DNA of 64,000 bases from contig WNNJ02002686.1 in NCBI GenBank assembly GCA_012934845.2, forward strand, positions 1 to 64,000, written 5' to 3'. The notes under the pieces were generated by a model. It made no database searches. It saw only the letters and a list, made by a program, of their open reading frames with translations, and was not told the DNA's origin. The stretch is from Pomphorhynchus laevis. Taxonomy: Eukaryota > Acanthocephala > Palaeacanthocephala > Echinorhynchida > Pomphorhynchidae. The position numbers and the translations under genes are program-made. The stretch's first letter is position 1. Every line of letters starts with the position of its first letter. Positions 15,101-26,699 of this stretch are shown here, in pieces.

Positions 15101-18100
15101 ATACTTTGAATATTTAACATTTGCAGCTTATATCACATCACTTTTATACATATGATTTAGATTTAACTGATTTATTTTTTAAAATACGTTTATTATTTAT
15201 AATAAAATCATTTATTAATTTTTATATTTTATTTTTAAATATTATTTTTACACTAATATTTAACAAGATTTAATTTATTATTAAAAATTAAATTCAAATT
15301 TTTTTAAATGTAATTTTAATATATTTCTCTATCAAGATTGAGAAATATATTAAATATATATAATGAAAAATATGAAATCTTTATGAAACTATATATATAT
15401 TGTTTCATAAGGATTGTGAGCAGTTTTGTAAAACTACTAGACTTGGTAAAGTCTAGCTAAACACATTAAATATATTAATATTCCCTTATCAATAAGTCAG
15501 ATTTGCCAAACTTAAACGACCTAGCGGCAACATCCACGGCCTGCGATATAGGATGAATCGGTGATATATATTGTTTTACTGTTGTTGCTCATCAATCCCA
15601 GTATCATGATCATCCTACTGATTTTTAAACGATTAAAAGTAAAACACGGCATTTTACTATTCAAAGCGCTTTTTTTCACGAGCAATAGAAGTTAATGCCG
15701 TAAATCCAATTACAATTTTGAATTGAAAAGTACGCATTCTTGTCAGAGAAGCCAGGTATATTTTAAATCCGTGTGGGATTATCAAAGTAGATTTACTTCT
15801 ATAGTCATCGAAAAAAGATTGTTAAATTATAGATTTCTACTATAGATTTGTGTAATAAACAGAATTGTGTGCTTTCGTTATCAACACAATCGTGCTGCGT
15901 GCTTGAACACAAGATCCAAATAATTGATGTAGTTTATAATGATTTTGAAAATATGAGATAAAGATTCGCAAGTACATTGAATTTAAATTGGCCTATTTAA
16001 ACGCTTGTAAAACAAAAATAGTTTTTAAATATAAGGCAAAGCGCGCAAAACAATAGAATCGAGTTGGAAAGGCATGAGCGGAAACAATTCAGCTGGGAGA
16101 CTAAGATTAATTTACAAAATACCGTGAATTAAATTCACGCTATTAATAATTGATAATATATTAATAATTTATTAAAATATTTATTAATGGTTAATTCAAA
16201 TTACAAGCGAAAAGTGTTAAGACACTATTAATAATTAATAATTAATTATTAATAATTAATTATAATTATTAATTTATAATGATAATAAATTTATAATTTT
16301 TAATTATTAATAAATTAATTAATAATTAATAATAGGTTTAAATAATAAAATCTAAATTTTATTAAGACAGATAATCTAAATTTATAAAATTAATTTAAGT
16401 TAATTTTAATTAATTTTAACTTTTAATTAGATAATTAATATTAAATCAATTAATTTAATTAATTTTAACTTTTAATTAATTTTAATTTATTCTAACTAAA
16501 TTAATGTTTGCATGCCTTTTTCATATAATAGAGTTATTGTCATTATCGTTATATCTAAATAATGATCTATTTGTTTATTTATTACCTATACCGTCAGATG
16601 ATTTAAAAAATTAATGATTAAATTAAATAATTTAATTAAAATTAAATGATTTTTAAAAAGCAGCTTGACTACTTGAGAAGTAGTAAAGGAAATACCGTAG
16701 CGTCGAATGGGAGAGTGCCTTGCAGTTTGATTGTAATAATACATCGAACTATCTTGAGAATTTACACGATTCATTTCAATCGGTAAAGATGGATGACCAC
16801 GGTATCTGCTTCGGTTATATCTTAGGCTTCCTCTTCCACCACCGTTTCCTCTGCTACGAGATGGATAACCATGTTGATGTTGTGACGGTGCTTTACGTGG
16901 ATAAGGTGAACTTCTAGCAGACTGGCTTTGCGAACCCGAATCTGTGAGGGTGGAATCCCTAGGTAAATCTCCTTGTATTGAGCTAGTTGATAATGTGATA
17001 ACGTCACGATTTGAGCATTGTCTTCCGCCAAACCGAAGACTACCAAAACGCTCCTTCTTTCTTAAAATAAGCAAAATATTTTTTCTTTAATAACTTGAAA
17101 TATATATTTAATGATAATCATTATAATTTAATATTAATAATAATCTTTGAATATAATCTTAATAATCTTAATAATCTTTGAACACATAATTTTTATATTA
17201 TATTATAATGATATTCTGCAAATATCCTCAATCAAAAATATTAATATTAAATAAAAATATGCACAATTTATATTATATAGTAAATTATATTTACTAAATA
17301 AAATTTATAATATTAAATTAATAATCATGCTTTGATAAATTAAATTAATAATCAATTAATAATTATGATTAATAATTAATCATAATTAATAATCTTAGGC
17401 AAATATCAAAAATATTAAAATGCAAAATTAATGAAGCAATTATAAAAATATCAGAAATATTTTATTACACAATTAAAATATTATTTAATATAATATAAGT
17501 TTCAGTTTTAAGTAAAACAAGATGCCCGAAAGACAAGTCTATAGACGTTTAATTATTTATTGTGAATAGGTAATTAAAAATCATAAAAATTAGGAAAACA
17601 TAACTTTTAATTTTTTAAAATTAAAAACACTAAAGCGAGGATAAATATCAATACTTCGGTGGTACACAATTATCTATTTCCAATACTTTGACGAGACTCA
17701 TGCTTCCATTATGAAGAATTGTGCACATTATTTTCTCTCAAACTTACTTTCAAGTGATCACAAATACATAATGTCACATAATATATAACATAAACTATAT
17801 AATGAACTATATCAAAAAAACTACACTAACTAGCTGTACTTTTTGAGATTTTTGTATTCTTGTACTGGAGATTTCTAGCTGTACTTTCATCACAGCATTT
17901 CTAGCTGTAATTGATAGTTAACCAGGTCTGTAAGGTGTAACCCATTCTTAGAAAGAACCTAAGTTCGGATCTTAAAACGCAAATAGTGTTTAAACGAAAC
18001 TACGACGGTACGCAGCCTTCTGATGTGAGTCAGGTATACTAATATATAAAATTAATAGAAATTGATAGTTAACCAAGTCTGTAAGGTGTAACCCATTCAT

Positions 18101-21100
18101 AGAAAGAACCTAGGTTCGAATCTTAAAACGCAAATAGTGTTTAAAAGGAACTACGACGGCACGCAGCCTTCTGATGTGAGTCAGGATATACTAATATATA
18201 AAATTAATAGAAATTGATAGTTAACCAAGTCTGTAAGGTGTAACCCATTCATAGAAAGAACCTAGGTTCGGATCTTAAAACGCAAATAGTGTTTAAAAAG
18301 AACTACGACGGCACGCAGCCTTCTAATGTGAGTCAGGGTATACTAATATATAAAATTAATAGAAAATAAATATAACACAAATAGAATTCGATCGAATTCG
18401 TTAAATAAAATTTACTATTTTTTAATTTAAGATTGTTTTATTTAATTTTATTACATTGAAAAAGTACTCGTAAGTGTTCTTATACCTGCTCGATTGATTA
18501 TGTACGTTCGGCATTCTCGCGTTAGTCCAATAGAAGTTATCTTTTTCAGGGTTTCTAATGTAGCAATAAAAAACTATCTTAAAAAGAATATTTCAATTTC
18601 CGAATACCTGCTAGGCTTAATTGCTGTTTTGTTAAAAGAACTTGTTAATGATGGCTTTGGAACAGTGCGTTCCACGGCTTTTATATTTGAAAGTAAAATT
18701 AAAATATGATAATACTAATGTGTACCGGCAAACTTCTGTTCCTCTGTTCGATTATCGTCTTCCTTGAAGTCGTCTTCTATCGGTTGAATGCGATCAAATA
18801 GTTGCGAAATCTCACGAACTTTATTCTCACATAAAACTGGCACCTCCACGCTACATATAATTCAAATCATCGTACGTTATTCTGATTTTTTATTAAACAC
18901 AATTATTTTTTATATATTACAATGTAAATATTCTTTTTAGTTGAGAAAAGGCAACTGTAAGTTGCCGTGAAAAGGCAACTTACAGTTGCATTAATATTGA
19001 TATCCCATAATATTATTATGAGATAATAATATTCATTATTAATAATATTCATTTTTAATAATAAAAATATTCATTATAGACCTTGACAATCTGTTACTGA
19101 TCTTTGCATAATTATGAACATTTGGCTGGGCATAATCAGTGGTGAAATCGAACAGCACATCAGATTGTCATACAAATCTCTTACATTCTAACAAGTATTT
19201 AACGTGTCAATTTATTCATTAAATTTAAATTACAAGACTTTTATATTATAGATCATTTAGTCGGCTAATTATTTTAATTGACTAATAATTATCTTAATTG
19301 AAATTAGATTTATCATTTTTTATCAAGTATCTTATGTTAGGCCGACAAATAATTAATTAAATAAAAAATTAATGATAAAATAAACAATAAAAAACGAAAT
19401 ACGTGTTTTAGATTTTGTTGGATAAAGAAACAGGAGGCCGAAACCTAAGTTTCTTCCTTAGATCACTCACTAATCTACATTCCAATGTGCAAAATAAACC
19501 AGCTTGATTGATGCTATATGTAAATTTATTAATATTAATGCTTTTATAGATTACATTAAAGTGAGTAAAAAGTGTGGCAATGACCAAAAGATAGGGAAGA
19601 ATCCTATACTTTTTTTTCAAATAAAATTGTAATGTACCACGCTACATCAATTGACCGTTCGTCAAATATAATCCAATCAAAAAGTTAATATAATTATTTG
19701 AAATTGGGCTGCACCCATATCTCAGCTTCATCGTGGCAGACCTGGAAAATAATTTCTATTTTAATATATCGTATTTATATATAAAAAATCATTTAACACA
19801 TTTAGAAATATTTATTTTACAATTTCTTTGGCTAAAATTTTAACAATTAATAATTCATTCTATTGCTGTGAATTTCCGCAAAATATTTTTCATTAATAAG
19901 AACAGAATAATATCATATAAATTGGTTTTCATATTTCGAGATATGTTAAATCAAACATATTGCCTGTAATATATAGTTTTATTATCTGATCTGGTTTGTT
20001 CAAATAAACGTTATCAGCAAAACTGTGAGATTATAATGGGATAAATTTTATTTAAAGAAAATCAAAAATATTAATTATAAAGGGACTTACTTTGTATACT
20101 GCTCCATCCCAAAGTAGCTTGTTTTACCTGGATTAGCTTTCTCAAATGTGCTTAGCATGTTACTTGAGTCCCAGCCCGAAACTGGATCCTTGAATAAAGG
20201 CAAACACGATATCTACATTTGGTATGCTGATAATATAGCAAAGATTGCTTGCTTGCAACCAATGCGCATGAATATTATTTTCATACGAGTATAAAACAAA
20301 AGCTTATAAAAATGCATATTAAATGGCAATCACAAATTACATTGCACTATTTCAAATGTTGATAGCAATTGTCGTTTTCAGTGATTTAACAAAATTTTAA
20401 TAGCAATTTTATGATAATTCTATTTCTGTTTTTAAGAAAAGATGAGTACTCGATTTGTTCGTTTAAATCCTATAATAAAAAATTATATTATATTTAGCAA
20501 AAGATGAAATCCACTATCCATCAGTATAAACTATCACTTTAAAAATCATTCAAAAACACTCCATATGAAACACTCTAAAAATATGTTCAAATTCAAATGC
20601 AATAATATCTACGCATAAGAAATCTGTGAAATATTTATTTTAAGCATATTCTTTTATATTTATATTGTAAACTTAAGAGAACAGAAATGTTAAACGAAAA
20701 ATTAAAGCGCTTTTAGGACGATTTTACATCGCAATATGTGCAAGTTCTTCAAGGGCGAGCACACGAGCATGCTTTGATATTGCATTAGGTCTATTACATG
20801 AGCAACAACGAGTCGAATGTTGTATCCCCAATGTTCATTGTAAATTATGTTTGTTCTATTTGTTATTTTTTATTTTAATCACGAACATTGTAATCACTTA
20901 TATCACTTTCTCGTTGAAATGTCTAATTCGTTATATTCGTCGTATTACTACGAATAATTTTAAAAGCTTAGGTTTTGTTGAGCTCATAATAAATCAGATC
21001 AGTTAACTTAGTTGTAAGTGTTTATATTTTTTTAAACCAAGAATAATCAGATAAATCATTTTGTATTTCAAAATGATAATTGAAATGATTTAAATTATTA

Positions 21101-24100
21101 TTGAAATAAGTGAAAATGAAATACTAATTGATAATAAACATCAAACGTTTACATTTAACAGAAAAATAAATCAACATTAATATTTACAAAATTCAAATAT
21201 TTATCTGCAACAAATCAAATTTTATCCTCTTAGGAAAATAATATAAATGCTAAACGGAAAATTCGAGCACAAATTCTTCAGTTGCTTCTTCGAAGCATGT
21301 CGCATTACCCGTTGTATGGCAGTGATAAGGCGCTGCATCAGCCATGTGCGGGTACATTTTCCCCTGTATCGAGACAGCTTTGCTCTTGGATGTTCCATCT
21401 CAGGAGCAAAGTCCCGACTCAGCTTTGTTAGTTGAGTAGTCAATCAAATAAAATTGTTCAAATTATTTTCTAGGCAATAAATAAAGAATAATTAATTATT
21501 AAAATTATTTAATAATTTTTAATTATTTAAAATAATTAAAAATTTAATTATTATTGTTTTTAATTTTTTAATTAGTTCAATTAAGTAAATTAATTATTTA
21601 ATAAATGGTAGGACAGTTTCATTCGCGGTGTAGATTCGAAACAAACATTAAAGAGCTAGAAAAATAATAATAAAACAATAATGACTTGATTATCTATTGT
21701 AAATTTAATGGACCCATTTCCGAGTAACATCTAATTGTTATTGTGAATAAATGTTTTAAATTAACATTTATTGTGCTCAATGATAAACAAACATACATTG
21801 TCGTCTAGAATTAGTTCTGAAGATTCTTGTGTAGTGGCATCGTCATCTTCCCATGGTATCAAAGTAACATCATCCGAAATCTGGGTACCGTTAGTTACCG
21901 TTTTTGAAATAATAGCGTCATCGGTAAATCGAGAGGCTACAAGAAAAATTATAGTTTACTAATTTTTGCTTTAAGCAACACAAAAATCAACTTACAGGAT
22001 TGATCGGTGAATTTTCCTTTAAGACAAACAAGATGCTCTGGTTTAATTACTACGGTGGTGAGAACATCTTGGCCTACCTGTAAATGCTTATCTTTAGGCA
22101 CATCCTTTAGGCTTTTCAGCACAATAGACGCCTAAATATTAAAATATTGTAATTATTATTAATTATTTTATAGAATTAATTATTGATCTTTGCAATTAAT
22201 AATTAATATTATTAATTATTTTATAGAATTAATTATTAATCTTTGTTTTTTTCATATGTCACATAAACAAATTAAGTTAAATTAGGTTTATTAAGTTACA
22301 ATTGAAATTGGACAATTTTCGTATTTTAATTTGAAAAAATAAATTCTGATTTATCAGAAATTTTAAATTAATTCTAAATAAAACTAAAATTATTCGTGAA
22401 AATTATAATGTTCACGAAAAATTATATTTTTATTATGTAAATTTCTTATTCAAAAATGATAATAATTAACTAAGAGTTAAAGTTATATCATTAACGTAAT
22501 ATAAGTTAATATTTGGGATGTAATTATTTCTATTATTTTTATAAATTATCAAATAGTCATACACAATCTGCTTCTGTCAAAATGTCGTTTAACCAAAATT
22601 ATCCATGACAAATAAAGCGTCAATTGTATTAATAAAAGAATTATCTCAATGTTGAATCTACATCACAATTGCATTCTGTAAACTTCTAACATTATTGAAG
22701 CATCAAAAATTCATTTACTTCTCGATAATCTTATATTTATTTACATAATTTGGAATAATTAGACGCAGTTACATATTTCATAATATAAATATAAATTTAA
22801 GTTTGCAAATATCTTTATCTTAAAAGGAATTTTTTAATATTTAAAATATACATGACAATATTTCATTCCTTGGGAAAAAGATCGGATATAAACTGAAGAA
22901 GAAACTGCCATGTTATCAAGTTTCGAATCTTAGTCCTTGTCCAAACATAGTAGCGGGGCCAAATACATGCTAATGATGTATTTTCTCTATTGCAATATGA
23001 TTATCCAGATAGATACCTTATTCCAGCATGGTATATTTTTTAAATTGAATTTTAGAGCAGGATAAACAAATGTTTATTTTTATATTTTGCTAGCTAGATA
23101 ATCAGAAACGAACGTACAATTTATTCATTTTTGAGCAATTTAAGTTCATCTAATAAACAACCTGAAACTGCACTTGATGAACAACTTGTAAATTTTGTTA
23201 GCTAGCGAAATATAATAGTTGGCTGGTCCTACTCAAAAATTACAAATAAAAATGTGGATATTATTAATATTAATAATATTATTAATATTAATGAAGTGAT
23301 TTATTTTCCCTATTCGCCTTTCGGCAGGGCCAAAATTAACAAAAAATTAGAACTAACTACAAAAATCATTTTTTCTATCAACGATCAAATTAATCTTCAT
23401 TCGAATTTGATCTTCGTTCAACATGGAAGCCTTCAGATGCAGTGACGATGAAGGCAGGTAGCGAATCGTTCAGGCTACGTCTGGGAACCCATATCAATCT
23501 GATGCAAAGGGATTGAAGCAAGGAAGGTGCAGTCAAAAATATGTAAAAGAGCTGAGCATTCATTTGAGCAATATTTACAATGACAATCCGTTGAAACAGC
23601 GTGAAATGAAAGTCGTACGACACAAAACTTCAAATGGTAGCCATCCAAATATAGATGCCAAACCAAAGGACTTTTGCGGCATTTCGGTCTTCTCCACGCA
23701 GACTGTGTGTATGCAAGGGTTAAGAGAAACTCAGGATTTAAGTTGGATACCTTAAGTGGGCGTGTCACTCAGGAGGTGCCTATCGTGTAGCTTCATCGAA
23801 AGTGGTTTTGATCTGCAGAGTACCACCACAGCGGTTTACAAAGGTTTAGAAGACACTCCCGCCACTATTTTGATGAAACGCTAAAAGTACTTGTCAATCG
23901 CTTGGATATCAACTACCGTCAAATCGAACCAAAGGCATTTCAGACCGTAGTTTAACACGAGAAGCAACATGAGGTCGAAATATTTGATAGCGCTTTCGAA
24001 AGACAAGTTGCCTAATGTTTAAGTCGCATTAGTTGAAGTGGCTACTTTCGCCGACTGTCTTAAGATGTGGCTCCTTATTTATATTGGAGCCACATTTTAT

Positions 24101-26562
24101 ATGGCTCAATAATATTTTGTTGATTTATTTCTTTACGCTTTTCTGTCATAAAGATAAATTGTCGCGATTATAATATTATATCAAAATATGTATCTATTTA
24201 ATTATTTAGTGATTATAAGGCAATTAATATTATTATAAAATCGCACACAAATCACTAATATTTTCGTGTTATTTATTTTTATGTAATACAAAATTTCACA
24301 TGAAATTTTTTTTAATCAAATTGACCAAATTCTATTTGATAATTCAATGATTCATTTAAATTAATAATTCAATAATTTATTTAAATCATTAAATTATTTA
24401 AATCATTTAATTCTTTAAATCATTTAATTCAATGATTCTTTTAATTAAATTATTGAAATGACATAATCTATGAAGCTATAGCTTAAATTTATTAATTTTG
24501 CAATCAATTTGATTTTCGTAATATCAAAAATGTGCGATGCAAATCGGATAGACTTAGTCGACGTATTTTATACTCCATATAAATTAAAAAAGATAAATAA
24601 TGATAAATTACAAATAATATTTTATATAATTTCCAAATTGAAATTTAAAATAAAAATCAATTTTTATGAATTGACTAATAAATAGCAGACGATGTATCAG
24701 AATAAGAGATATCAGTTATATAATACTGATATACTGTTAGATATCAGTTAGAGGTCCTCATATCAGATATATGAGGACCTCTAATTATAATATATAATTA
24801 GAGGTCACCAGGAGGACTGCTATGCTATCAGGTTTCGGCCCCTAACTGATCTACCCAACATACCAGCGGGGACAAATACATGCTAATGATGTATTTCCTC
24901 TGAAATAACTATCTAGTATCTTATTCTAATGCAAAGTATATTATTTATTATCCATCCATAAAAATTTGCCACTTAAGAGTTTAAATTTATTCTTTATATT
25001 ATTGTGTTGATTTATATATTTTACTATTTTCTGTTTGATGGTATTTTTATAGTAACCTAGTGTTTCTTGTAAATTTAAATATGTCATCTTTACGATATAA
25101 ATTAATAGTAGTTTTTATTGATGTTAATTTAATGCTTATGTCAAGATATATAAGTAATTAAAGCACATTTTAAAAAATTTTATTAATGTTTTTGTTTAAA
25201 ACATTTAAATAATTAAAATTTCATTATTATTTTCTGTTTGATTAAACTTTTATATTAACCTAGTTTAAAATATGTATCTATTAAATTATTTAAATGATTT
25301 TGAAGAAAGCCAATATCATTACAAATTGTTGCAATTCTTAAAATTTCATTATTTAATGTATTATATTTTATATTATATGGTATGCATGAATGCTCATGCA
25401 AAAATATGTTTCTTGTAAATTTAAATATGTCATCTTTACGATATAAATTAATAGTAGTTTTAGTTAATGTTAATTTAATGTTCATATCTAGATATACACC
25501 TTCTTTATCATTAATATTGGTTTTGTTAAGAATAAGGCTTTCTGGATAAATGTGCTCACTAATTGAATAAAAATTATTAGAATTAAATACACATATATCA
25601 TCAATGTATCGAAACATATATTTCATATATTTATATTGTTTAGATTTAGTTTTTACACAGTTATGAACAAATTCATATTCTATAAAGCTTAAAAACAAGT
25701 CAGCTATAATTGGGCTACTATTACCACCCATTGGAACACCTTTTACTTGTCTAAATATAGATGTCCCTACTTTTAAATAATTTTGATTTATCAAAATATT
25801 TAAGGATTCTATTAATTCAATTTTATCCATTTATTTATATTTACTTGATCAGATCAGGTAACTGAGTAAACTGAGTCTACAGTTAAAACCCGTTTTGATA
25901 GTACCCTAGTTTAAAATATCTTGATTAAATTATTCAAATGATTTTGAAGAAAGCCAATATCATTACATATTGTTGCAATTCTTAAAATTTCATCACACTT
26001 CCATGTGATTATTACATCTATTCCAGAGAAAGATGAGAGGACATCAATATTTATATTATATGGTATAACGAAACAATCGTTTGATTGTTTCGTTAATTTC
26101 TGTTTGATTCTTTATTTTTAATTTTTATTAATTTTTATTTTTTTCTGCCATATAATAAAAAGCAGTTGTTTTATTAAATTGTTTTATTAAAGCATTGGTT
26201 CGCTTACATTTCTAGTGAATGTGTCGAGAATGCCATGCAAACGTTCGTTGCCACTTGTGAGAACTTCGACTTCAGATCCCTAATAAGAAATAAGCGTAAA
26301 TGTCGGTGTTGCTTGAATTCTAAGGCTTACAATCAGCTTCGACATTGTCCAGACCAGTCCTTTATTTTGAAATCCCTTGAAAGAGACAGAAAAACGTTCA
26401 AATACACGACTGTATTTATTAAAAGGAACAATCGAATTTTACAATTGCAGTCGAAGAACGTACCGGTTCGTCATTAGTGCTGCCGCAGTCCTTATGTGCA
26501 GTTGTCGCAGTCATTGCTTTTGTGTTTTTTTCAGAGCCGTTGCAGCCGTCGCTCCGTAGCAT
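165..26562 (-). CDS. ATXN2: Ataxin-2 homologue (17 coding exons, complete)
   Basis: RNA-binding regulator of translation and mRNA stability, acting in the cytoplasm with poly(A)-binding protein (family knowledge). Exons read on the minus strand: 26464-26562, 26331-26375, 26208-26279, 21996-22131, 21797-21936, 20091-20188, 18734-18850, 18486-18554, 16696-17060, 14106-14291, 11226-11349, 8226-8295, 7640-8174, 7389-7571, 4535-4645, 3140-3376, 165-436. They sum to 2859 nt with consistent phases and GT-AG ends, giving 952 residues. Lsm domain at about residues 38-117 (GSEVEVLTSGNERLHGILDT), LsmAD at about 118-235 (RFTDDAIISK, PVSGWDSSNM, EISQLFDRI), PAM2 at about 488-503 (STLNPMADVFIPSRL), RGG-like stretch in exon 9, Q6 run in exon 10, Pro/Gln/Tyr-rich C-terminus. 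The least certain junction is exon 7 to 8, which uses a weak GTTTGC donor; a GTACAC donor 8 nt further on breaks phase. The long vertebrate-type N-terminal polyQ is absent. Identity is firm. Confidence 0.93.
1147..1476 (+). CDS. RG/RGG-rich terminal exon, partial gene
   Basis: After a TTATTTAG acceptor, an open frame of about 109 codons ends at TGA 1474-1476. It is rich in Arg, Gly, Ser, Asn and Gln (RRPPFHRRRGGSSNQGG, SGSSRGRGSNTRNF, ending SNSNRSNR), like the RNA-binding tails of FMR1/FXR, caprin or LARP proteins; I cannot choose among them. It has no start, so the rest of the gene must lie to the left of the window or the piece is a duplicated exon. It lies antisense inside the last intron of ataxin-2, so a complete gene here would overlap that gene convergently. 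Flanking direct repeats at about 925-1090 and 1722-1880 suggest local duplication. Confidence 0.55.
   Translation, partial: DNRPSGDDYRRKLAYNLSQQHTDVSSSGDHRRPPFHRRRGGSSNQGGRLFDGNSAGSQSKQYYDSGGASKSGSSRGRGSNTRNFSQSSQADIAHRGAGGGSSNSNRSNR
2580..3060 (-). mobile_element. Old Penelope-like element fragment
   Basis: This stretch resembles, with many differences, the 3' part of the PLE at 24.6-25.8 kb. Shared pieces include the run ending in AATTGACTTTGTATTAGAATAA, the ATCATCTTTACGATATAAATTAATA block and the GCAAAAATATGTTTCTTGTAA block. It sits in the last ataxin-2 intron, ending about 80 bp from exon 16. It is the most diverged copy in the window, hence probably the oldest. Confidence 0.55.
5040..6615. 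repeat. Minisatellite, about 23-bp unit, 1.6 kb
   Basis: Roughly 65-70 imperfect copies of a unit such as GCAAGGCCTTTGCTCTAACTCAT. The variable centre alternates between CTTTGCT, CTATTGCT and TTTCGCT types, giving higher-order runs (for example two near-identical blocks at about 6120-6200 and 6230-6310). It lies within the ataxin-2 intron between exons 14 and 15. No long open frame crosses it. Confidence 0.95.
7884..8090 (-). repeat. Three tandem 69-bp coding repeats in ataxin-2 exon 13
   Basis: Exon 13 contains three consecutive 23-residue units, each starting ESTN, followed by SEPIGNQFSA and ending LVGP. They differ at only a few residues, so the duplications look recent or homogenised. 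The reading frame is kept, so this is an expandable coding minisatellite just after the PAM2 exon. Confidence 0.9.
8226..8295 (-). other. ATXN2: Ataxin-2 exon 12: PAM2 motif
   Basis: This 70-nt exon encodes STLNPMADVFIPSRL, which matches the PAM2 pattern (STLNPNAxEFxP) that binds the MLLE domain of poly(A)-binding protein in the ataxin-2 family. It is flanked by a TATCTAG acceptor and a GAC|GTAAGC donor. Its phases (2 in, 0 out) join exons 11 and 13 cleanly. The Asn-Ala-Lys of vertebrate PAM2 is Met-Ala-Asp here, while the core Leu-Asn-Pro and Phe are kept. Confidence 0.88.
9627..10165. repeat. 0.55-kb duplicated segment, copy 1
   Basis: This is nearly identical to 12152-12765, both beginning GATTGCAAGTTAAAATCAAA and running through AAGGCGCCAGTGGTAAGTTG. 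This copy lacks about 62 bp present in the other (around 12383-12450). It lies in the ataxin-2 intron between exons 11 and 12. No coding potential is seen. Confidence 0.9.
12113..12820. repeat. Duplicated segment copy 2, flanked by about 40-bp direct repeats
   Basis: The second copy of the 0.55-kb segment (12152-12765) is bracketed by two copies of a sequence starting GGTTCCAGGCGCGTCTTGTT, at about 12114-12152 and 12781-12820. This looks like an insertion with a long target-site duplication or a template-switch event. It lies in the ataxin-2 intron between exons 10 and 11. No coding frame is seen. Confidence 0.85.
13009..13158. repeat. Foldback element A (150 bp, near-perfect palindrome)
   Basis: The two arms of about 73 bp each (outer end AGCTGGATCAAAGGAAGTAG, inner part GATATTTCGCTAACCTCTAT) are almost perfectly complementary with a tiny loop. 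It resembles a MITE or foldback element. It lies in the ataxin-2 intron between exons 10 and 11. Confidence 0.9.
13659..13806. repeat. Foldback element B, diverged copy of A
   Basis: Same architecture and related sequence as element A, 500 bp away: outer GGATCAAAG, inner GATATTTCGCTAACTTCTGT, and a right end of TTTGATCCAGCTCCAATA. The arms are less well matched, so it is older than A. Confidence 0.85.
17910..18362. repeat. Three tandem about 151-bp units with tRNA-like promoter boxes
   Basis: Units start at about 17910, 18062 and 18213 with TTGATAGTTAACCAAGTCTG and differ by only a few bases. Each has an A-box-like TAGTTAACCAAG and, some 35 bp later, a B-box-like GGTTCGAATC. That spacing fits an RNA polymerase III tRNA-type promoter, so a tRNA-derived SINE head is likely. 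No intact cloverleaf with a clear anticodon arm could be drawn. It lies in the ataxin-2 intron between exons 8 and 9. Confidence 0.75.
18951..18989. repeat. Short perfect hairpin
   Basis: GCAACTGTAAGTTGCC is followed closely by GGCAACTTACAGTTGC, giving a perfect 16-bp stem with a short loop. It lies about 100 bp upstream of ataxin-2 exon 7, in the intron. It could be a foldback remnant or affect splicing; neither is shown. Confidence 0.6.
21222..21443 (-). mobile_element. LINE reverse transcriptase C-terminal fragment (diverged)
   Basis: The minus-strand translation contains TWLMQRLITAIQR, which resembles the LLQRLSVAIQRGNA signature at 43.6 kb and the corresponding piece at 29.7 kb. It is short, lacks the catalytic core and lies in the ataxin-2 intron between exons 5 and 6. 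Assignment to the same non-LTR family is tentative. Confidence 0.45.
22880..22990 (-). mobile_element. Penelope-like element tail fragment
   Basis: This shares the AGCGGGGCCAAATACATGCT and AATGATGTATTT blocks with the better-preserved tails at 24.6, 29.2 and 30.1 kb. Only about 110 bp are recognisable. It lies in ataxin-2 intron 3. Confidence 0.6.
23440..24075. other. Less AT-rich island of unknown origin
   Basis: This 0.6-kb block stands out by higher GC from its AT-rich surroundings within ataxin-2 intron 3. Several short open frames exist on both strands, but none is convincing and no protein family was recognised. It may be a decayed insertion. Confidence 0.3.
24600..25830 (-). mobile_element. 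Penelope-like element, family A (RT part and structured tail)
   Basis: The best-preserved reverse transcriptase piece is 25255-25830 (191 codons), carrying the palm motifs QVKGVPMGGNSSPIIAD and MFRYIDDICVF. The latter is the YxDD catalytic motif, and the style is that of PLEs rather than LINEs. Downstream on the minus strand is the family tail (about 24620-25110) containing AGCGGGGACAAATACATGCT. The coding region upstream of the palm motifs and any GIY-YIG domain are missing here, so the copy is 5' truncated. It lies in ataxin-2 intron 3. Confidence 0.8.
25850..26090 (-). mobile_element. Small Penelope-like element fragment
   Basis: GATTTTGAAGAAAGCCAATA and following bases repeat part of the 25.3-kb PLE coding region. 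The fragment stops about 120 bp before ataxin-2 exon 3 and is too short to code. Confidence 0.5.
26208..26562 (-). other. ATXN2: Ataxin-2 exons 1-3: start codon and first half of the Lsm fold
   Basis: Three short exons separated by introns of 88 and 51 bp. Exon 1 (26464-26562) starts at ATG 26562, encodes 33 residues and ends at a CCG|GTACGT donor. Exon 2 (26331-26375, 15 residues) follows a TTTCAAG acceptor. Exon 3 (26208-26279, 24 residues) follows a TTATTAG acceptor and carries the Sm1-like strand pair GSEVEVLTSGNERLHG. All junctions are phase 0 and lead into exon 4 at 22131. Each piece is too short to stand out alone; agreement of phase, splice sites and Lsm motif supports the call. Confidence 0.85.
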
Positions 26563-26699
26563 CTTTCAATAAAAACGCACACAAAGAACGATGTTTATCT
26601 TTTTTTCTTCTCTCACTTATTTCTTAATCTCACCACTCCACAATAATAGCGATGACGATGGTGTCTATCACACACTGTAGAAGCAGCAGCACAGGTAAC

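Noticed and set aside
16586-16695. C-terminal extension of the RG-rich ataxin-2 exon 9 reading frame
   Set aside because: The residues after RRYG are hydrophobic translation of AT-rich intron; the GTATTT donor at 16695 fits the next exon in phase.
17910-18362. Functional tRNA genes
   Set aside because: A and B boxes are present, but no complete cloverleaf or anticodon arm could be formed; a SINE-like origin is more likely.
19640-19741. Extra ataxin-2 exon after a TTTTCCAG acceptor
   Set aside because: It is open in phase for a while, but the peptide is unlike LsmAD, the frame soon stops, and joining exon 6 directly to 18850 restores the expected LsmAD sequence.
23475-23768. Overlapping open frames on both strands as genes
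   Set aside because: Neither frame has a domain, splice context or codon pattern supporting coding; likely chance frames in a less AT-rich block.
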